From positions 1-64,000 of the forward strand of contig CAZIOS010000002.1 in assembly GCA_964540905.1 (NCBI GenBank): a DNA stretch of 64,000 bases, given 5' to 3'. Origin of the DNA: VAYN01 sp964540905. Lineage in GTDB: Bacteria; Actinomycetota; Thermoleophilia; Solirubrobacterales; 70-9. The translations under genes and the position numbers were made by a program. Each line of letters begins with the position of its first letter. The first letter of the stretch is position 1. The notes below the pieces were generated by a model that did not search any database, was not told the DNA's origin, and saw only the letters and a list, made by a program, of their open reading frames with translations. Shown piece after piece: positions 9,071 through 17,021 of the stretch.

Positions 9071-9445
9071 CTAGCCCTTGACCCTGAAGACCACGGAGCC
9101 GATCTTCTTGCCTTCGACCCACCAGGTCACCCGGTGCTCGCCGACTTTGGTCGAGGTGATCTTGTTCACGTAGAGCGTCCCCTGGGTCGCCGGCTGCTTG
9201 TGGGCGCAGAGGTTCTTGCCTTCCGGGAAGCGGACGCAGACGCTGTAGGTGACGTCGGCATTGAGGCTCTTGAAGAAGGCACCCTTCTTGCTGCCCGCGG
9301 GACAGACGTGGGCGGGCTTGGCGTTGCGGGAGATCCCGCAGCCGACGTAGTGCTTGTACGCCGCCGCCCCGGCCGTCGCGGGGGCCGCGCTCGCCAGCAG
9401 CCCCGTCGCCACTAAAACGGCCGCAAGCGCTCTGAGTCCCTTCAT
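9071..9445 (-). CDS. Small secreted hypothetical protein
   Basis: 124 aa, not recognised. A clear signal peptide (MKGLRALAAVLVATGLLASA, likely cleaved after ATAGA) is followed by a mature region of about 97 residues with four cysteines (VGCGISR, AHVCPAG, YSVCVRF, KNLCAHK) that could form two disulfides. The remainder alternates beta-like segments (TLYVNKITST, HRVTWWVEGKKIGSVVFRVKG), suggesting a small extracytoplasmic beta-domain. Good Shine-Dalgarno (GGAAGGA) before the ATG at 9445. It lies between tsaE and tsaB on the same strand and has no obvious link to tRNA modification. Confidence 0.8.
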   Translation of the reverse strand: MKGLRALAAVLVATGLLASAAPATAGAAAYKHYVGCGISRNAKPAHVCPAGSKKGAFFKSLNADVTYSVCVRFPEGKNLCAHKQPATQGTLYVNKITSTKVGEHRVTWWVEGKKIGSVVFRVKG

Positions 9446-9548
9446 CTGGTCCTTCCTTCGTGGATCGGGTTCGAGCGCCGATGCTACAAGTTGCGCTCGC
9501 TGTCCCCTAACACGCCAGCGGCGCCGGGGCTGCGGCCAAACAGCGGCT

Positions 9549-9965
9549 TCACCACTCGATCTCGACCCGGCGCCGCTCCGCGCCGGCGTGGCTGAGGCGG
9601 ACCTCCAGCGCCGGCCGCCCCAGCCGCCCCGCCCCGGCCGCCGGCCACTCGACGAAGGCGACCCCGTCGGGCCCGAGGTAGTCGTCGAGCAGCGCTGGGT
9701 CCTCGCCCTCGAGGCTCTGCAGCCGGTAGAGGTCGAGGTGGGAGATCGGCAGCCGGCCGCCGTCGTAGCGCTGGCCGATCGTGAAGGTCGGCGAGGTGAT
9801 CGGGCCGGCGACGCCGAGCGCCCGGCAGGCGCCGCGGATCAGCGTCGTCTTGCCGGCGCCGACCTCGCCGCTGAGGACGACGACGTCGCCGGGCCCGAGG
9901 CGCGCCGCGATGCGGGCTCCGAGCGCTTCGGTCTCGGCGGCGGACCCGCTCTCGATCCGCTCCAC
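9549..9965 (-). CDS. tsaE: tRNA threonylcarbamoyladenosine biosynthesis ATPase TsaE
   Basis: 138-aa P-loop ATPase of the t6A pathway. It binds the TsaB-TsaD dimer and drives turnover. The Walker A region is LSGEVGAGKTTLIRG. ITSPTFTIGQRY is the TsaE-specific segment after it, and ISHLDLYRL and DGVAFVEWP are the later family motifs. Length is close to the usual 150 aa. It starts 1 nt after the uracil-DNA glycosylase stop, so the two are coupled. Confidence 0.95.
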   Translation of the reverse strand: MERIESGSAAETEALGARIAARLGPGDVVVLSGEVGAGKTTLIRGACRALGVAGPITSPTFTIGQRYDGGRLPISHLDLYRLQSLEGEDPALLDDYLGPDGVAFVEWPAAGAGRLGRPALEVRLSHAGAERRRVEIEW

Positions 9966-9966
9966 G

Positions 9967-10650
9967 TCAGCCGAAGAAGTCGAGCTGGTCGGCGGCGGGC
10001 GGCGGCGGCTCGACCCCGGCTTCGGCGGCGGCGAGCTCCTCGGCGCTCGGCGGCGGCGCCGCCGCCGGCCCCTCGAGCAGGCCGCGGATGATCCCGAAGT
10101 CGGCCCGCAGCGTCTCCTTCATCGCCGGCGTCCGCAGCGCCGCCGCCGGGTGCAGCAGCGGCAGCAGGAAGACGGTGCGGCCGCCGAGCTCGTGCACCTG
10201 CGGCGTGCCGCGGACCTTGGTGATCCCGACCGGGCTGCCGCTGAGCAGCTTGGTGGCGAAGTTGCCGAGCGTGCAGACGACCTTCGGCTCGATCAGCCGC
10301 ACCTGCTCGAACAGGTAGGGCTGGCAGGCCTCGATCTCGGTTGGCTGGGGGTCGCGGTTGCCGGGCGGGCGCGACTTCAGCACGTTGGCGATGAAGACCT
10401 GCTCGCGCGAGAGCTCGATCTCTTCCAGCAGCTGGTTCAGCAGCTGGCCGGCGCGGCCGACGAAGGGCAGTCCCTGGCGGTCCTCTTCGGCTCCCGGCGC
10501 CTCGCCGACGAACATCAGCTCGGCATCGGCGTTGCCGGCGCCGAAGACGGTCTTGGTCCGGGTCTCGTGCAGGGGGCATTTGGTGCAGGCCGAGACCTCC
10601 TTATAGAGCTCGACCAGCCGCTCGCGCCGCGCCTCCGCGCTCGCCGTCAT
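9967..10650 (-). CDS. Family 4 uracil-DNA glycosylase (Fe-S)
   Basis: 227-aa glycosylase that removes uracil from DNA. ACTKCPLH gives the first two cysteine ligands of the 4Fe-4S cluster, and the cysteines in EACQPYL and VVCTLG supply the others. GEAPGAEEDRQGLPFVGRAG is motif 1 and LLPLLHPAAAL motif 2 of family 4. The C-terminal 45 residues are a Pro/Ala-rich tail ending ADQLDFFG, where a PIP-box-like QLDFF could bind the sliding clamp (inference). ATG at 10650 overlaps the fmdB stop. An upstream in-frame extension is rejected because it runs through fmdB. Confidence 0.92.
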   Translation of the reverse strand: MTASAEARRERLVELYKEVSACTKCPLHETRTKTVFGAGNADAELMFVGEAPGAEEDRQGLPFVGRAGQLLNQLLEEIELSREQVFIANVLKSRPPGNRDPQPTEIEACQPYLFEQVRLIEPKVVCTLGNFATKLLSGSPVGITKVRGTPQVHELGGRTVFLLPLLHPAAALRTPAMKETLRADFGIIRGLLEGPAAAPPPSAEELAAAEAGVEPPPPAADQLDFFG

Positions 10651-10934
10651 CCCGTCCCCTTCTTGGGAGCCGGCCTGACGCTCTCCCCCGCCGCCCGCTT
10701 CTTGCGCGACTCGGCGATCCGGTCCACCCGCGCCGCTTCGCGCTCGCGCCGCCGCGATTCGTCGGAGCGCACCGCCGCCCCCCGCGGCTGGCGCCCCGGC
10801 GGCGAGACGCCCGACATCAACCGCCGCGCCCGCGCCTGCCCGCACTCGGGACAGGCCGGCGCGCTCGCCCCGGCCGCCACCAGCTCCTCGAACCGCGCCC
10901 CGCACCCCTCGCACTCGAACTCGTAGATCGGCAT
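10647..10934 (-). CDS. FmdB-family zinc ribbon protein
   Basis: 95 aa. MPIYEFECEGCGARFEEL followed by APACPECGQARARRLMSG is the FmdB/putative regulatory zinc ribbon (CxxC...CxxC). The second half is a basic, Arg-rich tail (RRREREAARVDRIAESRKKR) that may contact nucleic acid. The function of the family is unsettled. It is often annotated as a transcriptional regulator from its linkage to formamidase genes. It is the first gene of the fmdB-udg-tsaE run and is translationally coupled to the glycosylase gene (4-nt overlap). Confidence 0.88.
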   Translation of the reverse strand: MPIYEFECEGCGARFEELVAAGASAPACPECGQARARRLMSGVSPPGRQPRGAAVRSDESRRREREAARVDRIAESRKKRAAGESVRPAPKKGTG

Positions 10935-10950
10935 CGGCGCAATCGTACGA

Positions 10951-11001
10951 CGACGAGGAGTGCATTTCCGGCCGTAGCACCCGGAAATGCACTCCTCGTC
11001 G
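10951..11001. repeat. Solo hairpin, 21-bp perfect arms
   Basis: Perfect inverted repeat: arms 10951-10971 and 10981-11001, 9-nt loop CCGTAGCAC. It fills the gap between panB (stop at 11007) and fmdB (start at 10934). It could terminate panCDB transcription on the minus strand, but lacks a T-run. The inner part (GCATTTCCGG / CCGGAAATGC) resembles the solo hairpin at 2395 and the hairpin at the AbiEi gene start at 20453. Confidence 0.75.
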
Positions 11002-11006
11002 ATTCC

Positions 11007-11942
11007 TTAGGGCAGCGGCTCCCAGTCCCAGGCCTTCTGTGAAGTCAGGCTCTCCTGGTCGAGGTAGCGGCGGAAGTAGTCGAGCTCGGCCGGCTCGACG
11101 CTGTAGACGTGGTCGGGCTCGGGGAAGTGGCGGCTGCGGACCTCCTCGCCGTAGCGCTGGACCGCGGCGACCATCGTCCCGTGGACGTCGGCGTAGCGCT
11201 TGACGAACTTCGCCATGTGGCCGGTGGTGATCCCGAGCAGGTCGTGGAAGACGAGCACCTGGCCCGAGGTCGCGGGGCCGGCGCCGATCCCGATCGAGGG
11301 GATGTCCAGCTTGGCGACGATCGCTTCGGTGATCGCCGCCGGGACCGCCTCGAAGACGATCGCGAAGCAGCCAACCGACTGCAGCGCCAGCGCGTCCTCG
11401 CAGAGCACGATCGCGTCCTTGGCGGTCTTGCCCTGGGTCTTGTAGCCGCCGAGCGCGTTGGCCGTCTGCGGGGTCAGGCCCACGTGCCCCATCACCGGGA
11501 TCCCCGAGCGGACGATCGCCCGCGCCCGCTCGACCGAGATCCCCCCGGCCTCCAGCTTCACCGCCTGACAGCCGGTCTCCTTGACCAGGCGCTGAGCGCT
11601 GGTGACGGCGAGCTCGTTGCTGGCCTCGTAGCTGCCCATCGGCAGGTCGCCGATCATCAGCGGCGTCCTCAGGCCGCGACGGACGGCTTTGCCGAGGACG
11701 ATCATCTCGTCCATCGAGACCGGCTCGGTCCCGGGATACCCGAGAACCACCATCGCCGCGGTGTCGCCGACGAGCACGATGTCCACGCCCGCTTCCTCGA
11801 CGACCGTCGCCGAGGGGTAGTCGTAGGCGGTGACCATCACGATCGGTTCGCCGTTGGCCTTCATCTCGGCCAGGCGCGGCAGGTTGACCGGGGCGCGGTC
11901 GGAGGACGGGGGCGCGGTGTGGGAGCGGCCGCCGGCGCTCAT
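11007..11942 (-). CDS. panB: 3-methyl-2-oxobutanoate hydroxymethyltransferase
   Basis: 311 aa, TIM barrel. It transfers a hydroxymethyl group from methylene-THF to 2-oxoisovalerate to make ketopantoate. Motifs: MVTAYDYPSATVVEEAG, LVGDTAAMVVLGYPGT, IGDLPMGSYE, AVKLEAGG, VMGHVGLTPQT, FEAVPAAI, IGIGAGPATSGQVLVFHDLLG. The catalytic Glu lies in FEAVP. About 25 residues longer than E. coli PanB because of N- and C-terminal extensions. It overlaps panD by 4 nt and is the last gene of panC-panD-panB. Confidence 0.97.
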   Translation of the reverse strand: MSAGGRSHTAPPSSDRAPVNLPRLAEMKANGEPIVMVTAYDYPSATVVEEAGVDIVLVGDTAAMVVLGYPGTEPVSMDEMIVLGKAVRRGLRTPLMIGDLPMGSYEASNELAVTSAQRLVKETGCQAVKLEAGGISVERARAIVRSGIPVMGHVGLTPQTANALGGYKTQGKTAKDAIVLCEDALALQSVGCFAIVFEAVPAAITEAIVAKLDIPSIGIGAGPATSGQVLVFHDLLGITTGHMAKFVKRYADVHGTMVAAVQRYGEEVRSRHFPEPDHVYSVEPAELDYFRRYLDQESLTSQKAWDWEPLP

Positions 11943-12319
11943 GAGAGCAGCACCTCGGGGTGGCTGTCGACGGCGACGGCGCGGTTCTCCTCGTCGACGT
12001 GGACGACGACCGGCGAGTAGCGCTCGAGGTCGCTCTCGTCGTAGGCGCCGAAGGAGGCGACGATGATCTTGTGGCCGGGCGCGGTCAGGTGGGCGGCGGC
12101 GCCGTTGACCTGCATCGTCCGCGAGCCGGGCTCGCCGTCGATCACGTAGGTGACGAAGCGCGAGCCGTTGTCGATGTCCCAGACGTGGACCTGCTCGTTG
12201 GTGATCAGGTCGGCCTGGGCCATCAGCTCGGTGTCGATCGTGATGCTGCCGATGTAGTCGACGTCGCAGTCGCTGACCGTCGCCCGGTGGATCTTCGACT
12301 TCAGCATCTGTCTCTGCAT
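11939..12319 (-). CDS. panD: Aspartate 1-decarboxylase
   Basis: 126-aa pyruvoyl enzyme making beta-alanine. The self-cleavage site is YIGSITID (Gly-Ser, Ser becoming the pyruvoyl group). Lys in MLKSKIHRAT and the NGAAAHLTAPGHKIIVASF strand complete the active site. It starts with MQRQMLKSK at 12319; ATG at 12307 (MLKSK) is an equally plausible start. Between panC (28 nt upstream) and panB (4-nt overlap). Confidence 0.97.
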   Translation of the reverse strand: MQRQMLKSKIHRATVSDCDVDYIGSITIDTELMAQADLITNEQVHVWDIDNGSRFVTYVIDGEPGSRTMQVNGAAAHLTAPGHKIIVASFGAYDESDLERYSPVVVHVDEENRAVAVDSHPEVLLS

Positions 12320-12347
12320 GGGCTCTCCCCTCGCGTGTTCTCGGTGG

Positions 12348-13256
12348 TCAAGGCTGGATCAAGACGTTGTCGATCAGGCGGGCGCCGCCGACCCGGGCCG
12401 CGACCGCGACCAGGACGGCGCGGCCGTCGAGCTCGCCGACCGGGGTCAGCAGCTCGGCGTCGCGGGCCTCCAGGTACTCGGGCTCGATGCCGGCGCGGCC
12501 CAGCTCGGCGCGGGCGGCGGCGAGCCCGGCCGCCAGCGACTGAGTGCGGGCGGTGCGCTCGGCGACGCCCAGCGCCCGCGAGAGCGCCGCGGCCCGCTCG
12601 CGCTCGGCTCCCTCGAGGTAGGCGTTGCGCGAGCTCAGCGCCAGGCCGTCGGCCTCGCGCACGGTCGGCAGCACCTCGATCCGCAGCGGGAAGTCGAGGT
12701 CGCGGGCCATGCGGCGGATCACCGCCGCCTGCTGGGCGTCCTTCTGGCCGAAGTAGGCGACGTCGGGGCCGACCGCGTTGAAGAGCTTGGCGACGACGGT
12801 GGTGACGCCGCGGAAGTGGCCGGGGCCGCGGCGGCCGGGGTCGCCGTCGAGGACTGCGGTCAGCTCGCCGCCGACCTCGACCCGGGTCGAGAAGCCTTCC
12901 GGGTAGACCTCCGCGACCGAGGGCGCGTAGACGATGTCGACACCCGCCTCGGCGGCCAGGCGCAGGTCGCGCTCCTCGTCGCGCGGGTAGCGGTCGAGGT
13001 CCTCGCCGGGGCCGAACTGAGTCGGGTTGACGAACAGGCTCATCACCACCAGGTCGCACTCGGCGCGGGCGGCGCGCAGCAGCGAGAGATGGCCCTCGTG
13101 CAAGTAGCCCATCGTCGGCACCAGGCCGATCGACAGACCCTGGCGCCGCGGCCCGGCGAGGGCCGCGCGCAGCTCGGACTTGGCGCGGAGCACGCTCGCG
13201 CCTGCGGTCCTGGTGGGGGAGTTGCCCGGGGAGAGGTTCAGATTCATCAGGTCCAT
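12348..13256 (-). CDS. panC: Pantothenate synthetase
   Basis: 302 aa. Condenses pantoate and beta-alanine with ATP. Motifs: VPTMGYLHEGHLSLL (HxGH nucleotidylyl-transferase signature), LFVNPTQFGPGEDLDRYPR, GPGHFRGVTTVVAKLFN, AYFGQKDAQQAAVIRRM and LALSSRNAYL (KMSKS-like). The start is taken as ATG at 13256 (MDLMNLNL) with GAAGG upstream; ATG at 13247 is possible. A longer frame continuing to 13388 would start inside the intergenic region and is rejected. First gene of the pantothenate operon. Confidence 0.96.
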   Translation of the reverse strand: MDLMNLNLSPGNSPTRTAGASVLRAKSELRAALAGPRRQGLSIGLVPTMGYLHEGHLSLLRAARAECDLVVMSLFVNPTQFGPGEDLDRYPRDEERDLRLAAEAGVDIVYAPSVAEVYPEGFSTRVEVGGELTAVLDGDPGRRGPGHFRGVTTVVAKLFNAVGPDVAYFGQKDAQQAAVIRRMARDLDFPLRIEVLPTVREADGLALSSRNAYLEGAERERAAALSRALGVAERTARTQSLAAGLAAARAELGRAGIEPEYLEARDAELLTPVGELDGRAVLVAVAARVGGARLIDNVLIQP

Positions 13257-13411
13257 GCCCTTCGGGTCACGGCCATCTATCTCTCCCGAGTATAGGCACC
13301 TCCGCGAGCCTTCCTCGAAGCGCCTAAGAGCTCGGTACCGAAAGTGATCTGAATCGCCACCGGCTGCGCAAGGACCCGGCAAGACCACCCACGAGTCAGG
13401 GAGCAGACCCG

Positions 13412-14131
13412 ATGAGCAAGATTCTCGATCAGACCAACCTCGACGACGTCGTCCGCCAGGCGGCAGACGACGCGGCCGAAACCCTCGCCGACGGCGACAC
13501 CCGCCTCGGCTTTCTGAAGAAGGCCGGCCTCGCCGGCGGCGCCGTGGTCGGCAGCAGTGCCCTGCTCGGCGCCCTCAGCCCCGCCGGCGCACTGGCCAAG
13601 GGCGGCAAGGGTCGCCCACCCGCGAGCTTCGGCAAGGGCGACGTCGGCATCCTCAACTTCGCCCTCACCCTCGAGTACCTCGAGGCGGCCTTCTACAACG
13701 AGGCGAGCGCCAACCAGAAGAAGTCGAAGTTCATCAAGGACAAGCAGACCCAGGTCTTCCTCGAGACCACCACCAGCGACGAGAACGCCCATGTCGCCTT
13801 CCTCAAGAAGGCGCTCGGCGGCAAGGCGACCTCGGCCCCCAAGGTCGCCTTCGGCGGCACCACCTCGAGCGAGTCCTCCTTCGTGAAGACGGCCGTCGCC
13901 CTGGAGAACACCGGCGTCCACGCCTACTCCGGCCAGGCGCTGAACATCGTCAACCCGGCCTACGTCGCCGCGGCGATCTCGATCCTCACGATCGAGGCCC
14001 GGCACGCCTCCGTGGCCGGCCTGATCCTCACCGGCAAGCCGAGCGGGATCACCCCCGACGGCGCCTTCGACACGCCGTTCACCGCGGCCGAAGTCCTCAA
14101 GGCAGTGGCAGCAACCGGCTTCCTCAAGTAG
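13412..14131 (+). CDS. Ferritin-like domain protein with Tat-like leader
   Basis: 239 aa. After about 28 polar residues comes TRLGFLKKAGLAGGAVVGSS, which lines up with the Tat motif SRRxFLK but has Leu for the second Arg, followed by a hydrophobic stretch and ALA. The rest is the Ferritin_2 type (PF13668) four-helix domain: GILNFALTLEYLEAAFYNEA, TTSDENAHVAFLKKAL, VALENTGVHAYSG and SILTIEARHASVAGLIL, with the Glu and ExxH positions of a di-iron site present. Role unknown; related proteins are linked to desiccation or oxidative stress. It lies 28 nt upstream of tatA on the same strand, consistent with being a Tat substrate. Confidence 0.85.
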   Translation: MSKILDQTNLDDVVRQAADDAAETLADGDTRLGFLKKAGLAGGAVVGSSALLGALSPAGALAKGGKGRPPASFGKGDVGILNFALTLEYLEAAFYNEASANQKKSKFIKDKQTQVFLETTTSDENAHVAFLKKALGGKATSAPKVAFGGTTSSESSFVKTAVALENTGVHAYSGQALNIVNPAYVAAAISILTIEARHASVAGLILTGKPSGITPDGAFDTPFTAAEVLKAVAATGFLK

Positions 14132-14159
14132 GCCGACCACCTCGACCCAAGGAGACAGC

Positions 14160-14408
14160 ATGCCCAACATCGGACCAATGGAGATACTCGTAGTCCTGAT
14201 CATCGCCCTCGTCGTCTTCGGGCCCAAACGCCTGCCCGAGCTGGGCAAGTCGCTCGGCAAGGGCATCCACGAGTTCAAAGGCACGATCAGCGGCGAGAGC
14301 AGCCATGAGGACGCCCCGACCGCGGTGGCCCCACCGGCCGCCGTCCCGGTCGCCGTAGCCCCCGCAGCACCCGTGGCCGAGCCCGTCGTCGCCGAGAAGC
14401 GGGCCTGA
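14160..14408 (+). CDS. tatA: Sec-independent translocase subunit TatA
   Basis: 82 aa: one N-terminal membrane helix (MEILVVLIIALVVFGPKRLPELGKSLG with the FGPKRLPELG hinge), an amphipathic helix (GKGIHEFKGTISG) and a Pro/Ala/Val-rich acidic tail. This is the classical TatA/E layout; no separate TatB is in the window. RBS AAGGAGA lies upstream of the ATG at 14160. tatC follows closely. Confidence 0.94.
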   Translation: MPNIGPMEILVVLIIALVVFGPKRLPELGKSLGKGIHEFKGTISGESSHEDAPTAVAPPAAVPVAVAPAAPVAEPVVAEKRA

Positions 14409-14418
14409 GGTGGGGACG

Positions 14419-15183
14419 ATGCGCCGCGTCAAGCCGATCTCCCATGAAGACCAGCTGAGCCTCGTCGACCATCTCGACGAGCTGCGCGCGCGCATCGTCA
14501 TCTCCCTCGCGGTCTTTGGCGTCGCGCTCGCCCTCTGCTTCTGGCAGAACCATCTGCTGCTGGAACTGGCGAGCGCGCCGCTGCCCGCCGCCCACCACAA
14601 GCTGATCACCTTCGGGATCAGCGAGCCGTTCACGACCACGGTCACGGTCTCGGCCTACGGGGCGATCGTGCTCTCGCTGCCGATCATCCTTTACCAGTTC
14701 TACGCCTACCTGCTGCCGGCCTTCAGCAAGCAGCAGCAGAAGTCGATCCTTCCCCTGCTCCTGCTGATCCCGGTCCTCTTCGTCGCCGGCATCCTCTTCG
14801 GCTACTTCGTCGTGTTGCCGGCCGCGACCAAGTTCCTGCTCAACTTCAACGACTCGCAGTTCAACGTGCAGGTGAGGGCGAAGGAATATTACGGTTTCTT
14901 CGCCCAGACGCTGCTCGCCTGCGGGGTCGTCTTCCAGGTCCCCGTCGGCATCCTCGCGGTGGTCAGGCTGGGCATCGTCAAGGTGCGCCAGCTGACCGAG
15001 AACCGGCGCTACGCCTACCTCGGCTGCGCGATCGTCGCCGCGGCGCTGCCCGGCGTCGACCCGGTCTCGATGCTGTTGGAGACGGCGCCGCTGATCGCCC
15101 TCTACGAGCTCAGCATCGTCCTCGCCCGGGCCTTCGGCGAGCCCATGCAGGCGCCGCTCACCGCGGCGGACGAGATTGGCTGA
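14419..15183 (+). CDS. tatC: Sec-independent translocase subunit TatC
   Basis: Six-helix receptor of the twin-arginine translocase. Motifs: LSLVDHLDELRARI (the TatC N-terminal signal-binding loop, Glu in DEL), ISEPFTTTVTVSAYGAIVLSLPIILYQFYAYLLPAF, and the FxxPxG-like region FQVPVGI. ATG at 14419 is preferred, with GAGG 8 nt upstream; GTG at 14410 in frame is an alternative (257 aa). The 3' end overlaps the convergent acyltransferase gene by 26 nt. About 254 aa, the normal length. Confidence 0.95.
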   Translation: MRRVKPISHEDQLSLVDHLDELRARIVISLAVFGVALALCFWQNHLLLELASAPLPAAHHKLITFGISEPFTTTVTVSAYGAIVLSLPIILYQFYAYLLPAFSKQQQKSILPLLLLIPVLFVAGILFGYFVVLPAATKFLLNFNDSQFNVQVRAKEYYGFFAQTLLACGVVFQVPVGILAVVRLGIVKVRQLTENRRYAYLGCAIVAAALPGVDPVSMLLETAPLIALYELSIVLARAFGEPMQAPLTAADEIG

Positions 15184-15760
15184 ACTCGATCCGGCGCAGC
15201 GGCTTCGCCGGCGCCCCGGCGGCGATCGTCGCCGGCGGCAGGTCGCGGGTGACGACCGAGTTGGCGCCGACGACGCAGCGGGCGCCGATCGTGACGCCGC
15301 TGGTGACGACGCAGTTGGCGCCGAACCAGCAGTTGGCGCCGATCTCGACCGGGCCCTTGGAGCTGAAGCCCTGCCAGGTGATCGGGGTGTCCGGGTCGTC
15401 GAAGCGGTGATCGGCGTCGCCGACGAAGCAGCCGTTGGCGAACATCGTGTGGTCGCCGATCGTGACCCGCTCGTAGGCGGCGATCATCACGTTGCGGTTG
15501 AGGAAGCAGCCGGCGCCGATCTCGATCCGCGCCGCCGGCCCCAGGGTCAGCCAGCAACCCGGCTCGAGCAGCGTGCCCTCGCCGATCGTCAGCCGCCCTT
15601 CCTCCAGCGCCTCCAGCAGCTCGCCCTCGACCGGGTAGCGGACGAAGAAACCGCCGCGGGCAGCGTGGCGGTCGATCCGGCGCCGCCGCAGCCAGCGGTG
15701 GTTGCGCTCGTACCAGCGCCGCTTCGCCCACCACAGCCTCCAACCCGTCAGCTCGGCCAC
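15158..15760 (-). CDS. Acyltransferase with left-handed beta-helix (hexapeptide repeats)
   Basis: 200 aa. After a basic N-terminus (WWAKRRWYERNHRWLRRRRIDR) come hexapeptide repeats [LIV]-G-x4 such as LTIGEGTLLEPG, ARIEIGAGCFLNRNV, VTIGDHTMFANG, VEIGANCWFGANCVVTSGVTIGARCVVGANSVVTRDLPP, ending in APAKPLRRI, the pattern of WbbJ/LacA/CysE-like O-acetyltransferases. It probably acetylates a sugar or cell-envelope glycan with acetyl-CoA. The substrate is unknown. The catalytic His is likely in GDADHRFDD. GTG start at 15760. Convergent with tatC. Confidence 0.87.
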   Translation of the reverse strand: MAELTGWRLWWAKRRWYERNHRWLRRRRIDRHAARGGFFVRYPVEGELLEALEEGRLTIGEGTLLEPGCWLTLGPAARIEIGAGCFLNRNVMIAAYERVTIGDHTMFANGCFVGDADHRFDDPDTPITWQGFSSKGPVEIGANCWFGANCVVTSGVTIGARCVVGANSVVTRDLPPATIAAGAPAKPLRRIEFSQSRPPR

Positions 15761-15804
15761 CTCCCTAGCTTTCCAGAGCCCGCGGCAGTAGGGTCGGCGG
15801 CCGG

Positions 15805-16773
15805 ATGACCCCTGACGGCAACCTGCGCGGCGGCATCGACCTCGGCGGCACCAAGATCCAGACCGTGGTCGTCGACGCCGGCGGCGAGGTCCTCGGCCAG
15901 GCGCGGCGGCCGACGCCGACCAGCGGCGGCCCCGCGGACGTCGCCGCGGCGATGGCCGAGGCGCTGCAGGAGGCTGCCGAGGGGGCGAAGGTCGAGGCCA
16001 GGGCCCTGGAGGGCATCGGGGTCGGCTCGCCCGGCGACGCCGACGAGAAGACCGGCGTCGTCTCCGGCGCCCGCAACCTGCCCGGCTGGGAGGGCAGCTT
16101 CCCGCTGGCCGAAAACCTGAAGCAGGCGCTGGGGACCGAGGTCCGGGTCGGCAACGACGTCCAGGTCGCGACCGAGGCCGAGTTCCACCTCGGCGCCGGC
16201 CGCGAGTTCCAGAGCCTGATCGGCGTCTTCTGGGGCACCGGCGTCGGCGGCGGCCTGGTCCTCGACGGCAAGCCCTGGCTCGGCCGCGGCGCCGCCGGCG
16301 AGATCGGCCACATGGTCGTCAAGCGCGGCGGCGCCAAGTGCCCCTGCGGGCGCAAGGGCTGCATGGAGGCCTACGCCGGCCGCTCGGCGATGGAAGCCGA
16401 GGCACGGCGCCAACATGAGGAGGGGGTCAAGACCGACCTCTTCAAGCTGATGGAGAAGCACGAGAAACCGCGCCTGACCAGCGGCATCTGGGAGCGGGCG
16501 ATCGACGCCAACGACCACCTCGCCGAGGACCTGATCCACCGCGCGATCGAGGCGTTGGGGACCGGGATCGCCTCGGCGGTCAACCTGCTCGACCCCGAGG
16601 CGGTGATCATCGGCGGCGGCCTCGGCATCCGCTTCGGCGAGCGCTACATGGAGCCGCTGACAAAAGAGATGGGCAAACACCTCTTCGTCGACGAGCGCCC
16701 GCCGGCGGTCCGGGTCGCCTCGCTGGGCGATCTCGGCGGAGCGATCGGCGCCTCGCTTCTCTTCGCTCGATAG
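15805..16773 (+). CDS. ROK-family sugar kinase (glucokinase-like)
   Basis: 322-aa ATP-dependent hexokinase of the ROK family. Motifs: GGIDLGGTKIQTVVVD (phosphate 1), VGSPGDADEKTGVV, ARNLPGW, VRVGNDVQVATEAEFHLGAGR (catalytic Asp in GND), GTGVGGGLVLDG, AGEIGHMVV (His of the zinc site) and CPCGRKGCMEAYAG (ROK cysteine cluster). Most likely glucokinase, but other hexoses are possible. It is followed by palindromic elements and then, on the other strand, a truncated XylH-type permease, as if it were the remains of a sugar-uptake locus (inference). Confidence 0.9.
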   Translation: MTPDGNLRGGIDLGGTKIQTVVVDAGGEVLGQARRPTPTSGGPADVAAAMAEALQEAAEGAKVEARALEGIGVGSPGDADEKTGVVSGARNLPGWEGSFPLAENLKQALGTEVRVGNDVQVATEAEFHLGAGREFQSLIGVFWGTGVGGGLVLDGKPWLGRGAAGEIGHMVVKRGGAKCPCGRKGCMEAYAGRSAMEAEARRQHEEGVKTDLFKLMEKHEKPRLTSGIWERAIDANDHLAEDLIHRAIEALGTGIASAVNLLDPEAVIIGGGLGIRFGERYMEPLTKEMGKHLFVDERPPAVRVASLGDLGGAIGASLLFAR

Positions 16774-16806
16774 AGCGGCCTGCCGGTTGCCCGGAAGGTT
16801 TGGGTG

Positions 16807-16925
16807 GGGAGGAGTTGGGTGTCCCTTTCGCTTGCTGGGATTTTCGCCGTTAACGACGTAGCTCTCGCTGACGAGCACCGCGAAAATCAGGACGCCGCGC
16901 GCTGCAGGGACACCCAACTCCTCCC
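16807..16925. repeat. ~120-nt structured palindromic element, family A, copy 2 (inverted orientation)
   Basis: Perfect 20-bp outer arms 16807-16826 / 16906-16925; inner stem GATTTTCGC (16839-16847) / GCGAAAATC (16880-16888). Read on the minus strand it carries the same left bulge GCAGCGCGCGGCGTC and right bulge CCAGCAAGCGAAA as the element at 2526. A C-to-T change in one outer arm (GGTGTCC instead of GGTGCCC) is matched by G-to-A in the other, so pairing is kept. Confidence 0.87.
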
Positions 16926-16957
16926 AACGAAAGCTGACCCAGCTCCCAAAGGTAGGC

Positions 16958-16996
16958 AGCTTCCGTGGAGGGGAAAGCTTCCAAGGGACGGAAGCT
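16958..16996. repeat. Hairpin between the two family A elements
   Basis: AGCTTCCGT (16958-16966) pairs with ACGGAAGCT (16988-16996) around a 21-nt loop that itself contains GGAAAGCTTCC. It lies in the 388-nt gene-free stretch 16774-17161, which otherwise holds only the two family A elements. It may be a minor structured remnant or a terminator for the ROK kinase gene. Confidence 0.5.
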
Positions 16997-17021
16997 CGCG
17001 AAGCAGGGATGCGGACCGATT

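Noticed and set aside
13256..13388. N-terminal extension of panC
   Set aside because: The frame is open, but the residues (VLPGPCAAGGDSDHFRYR) do not match PanC and the stretch covers the divergent promoter region with the ferritin-like gene.
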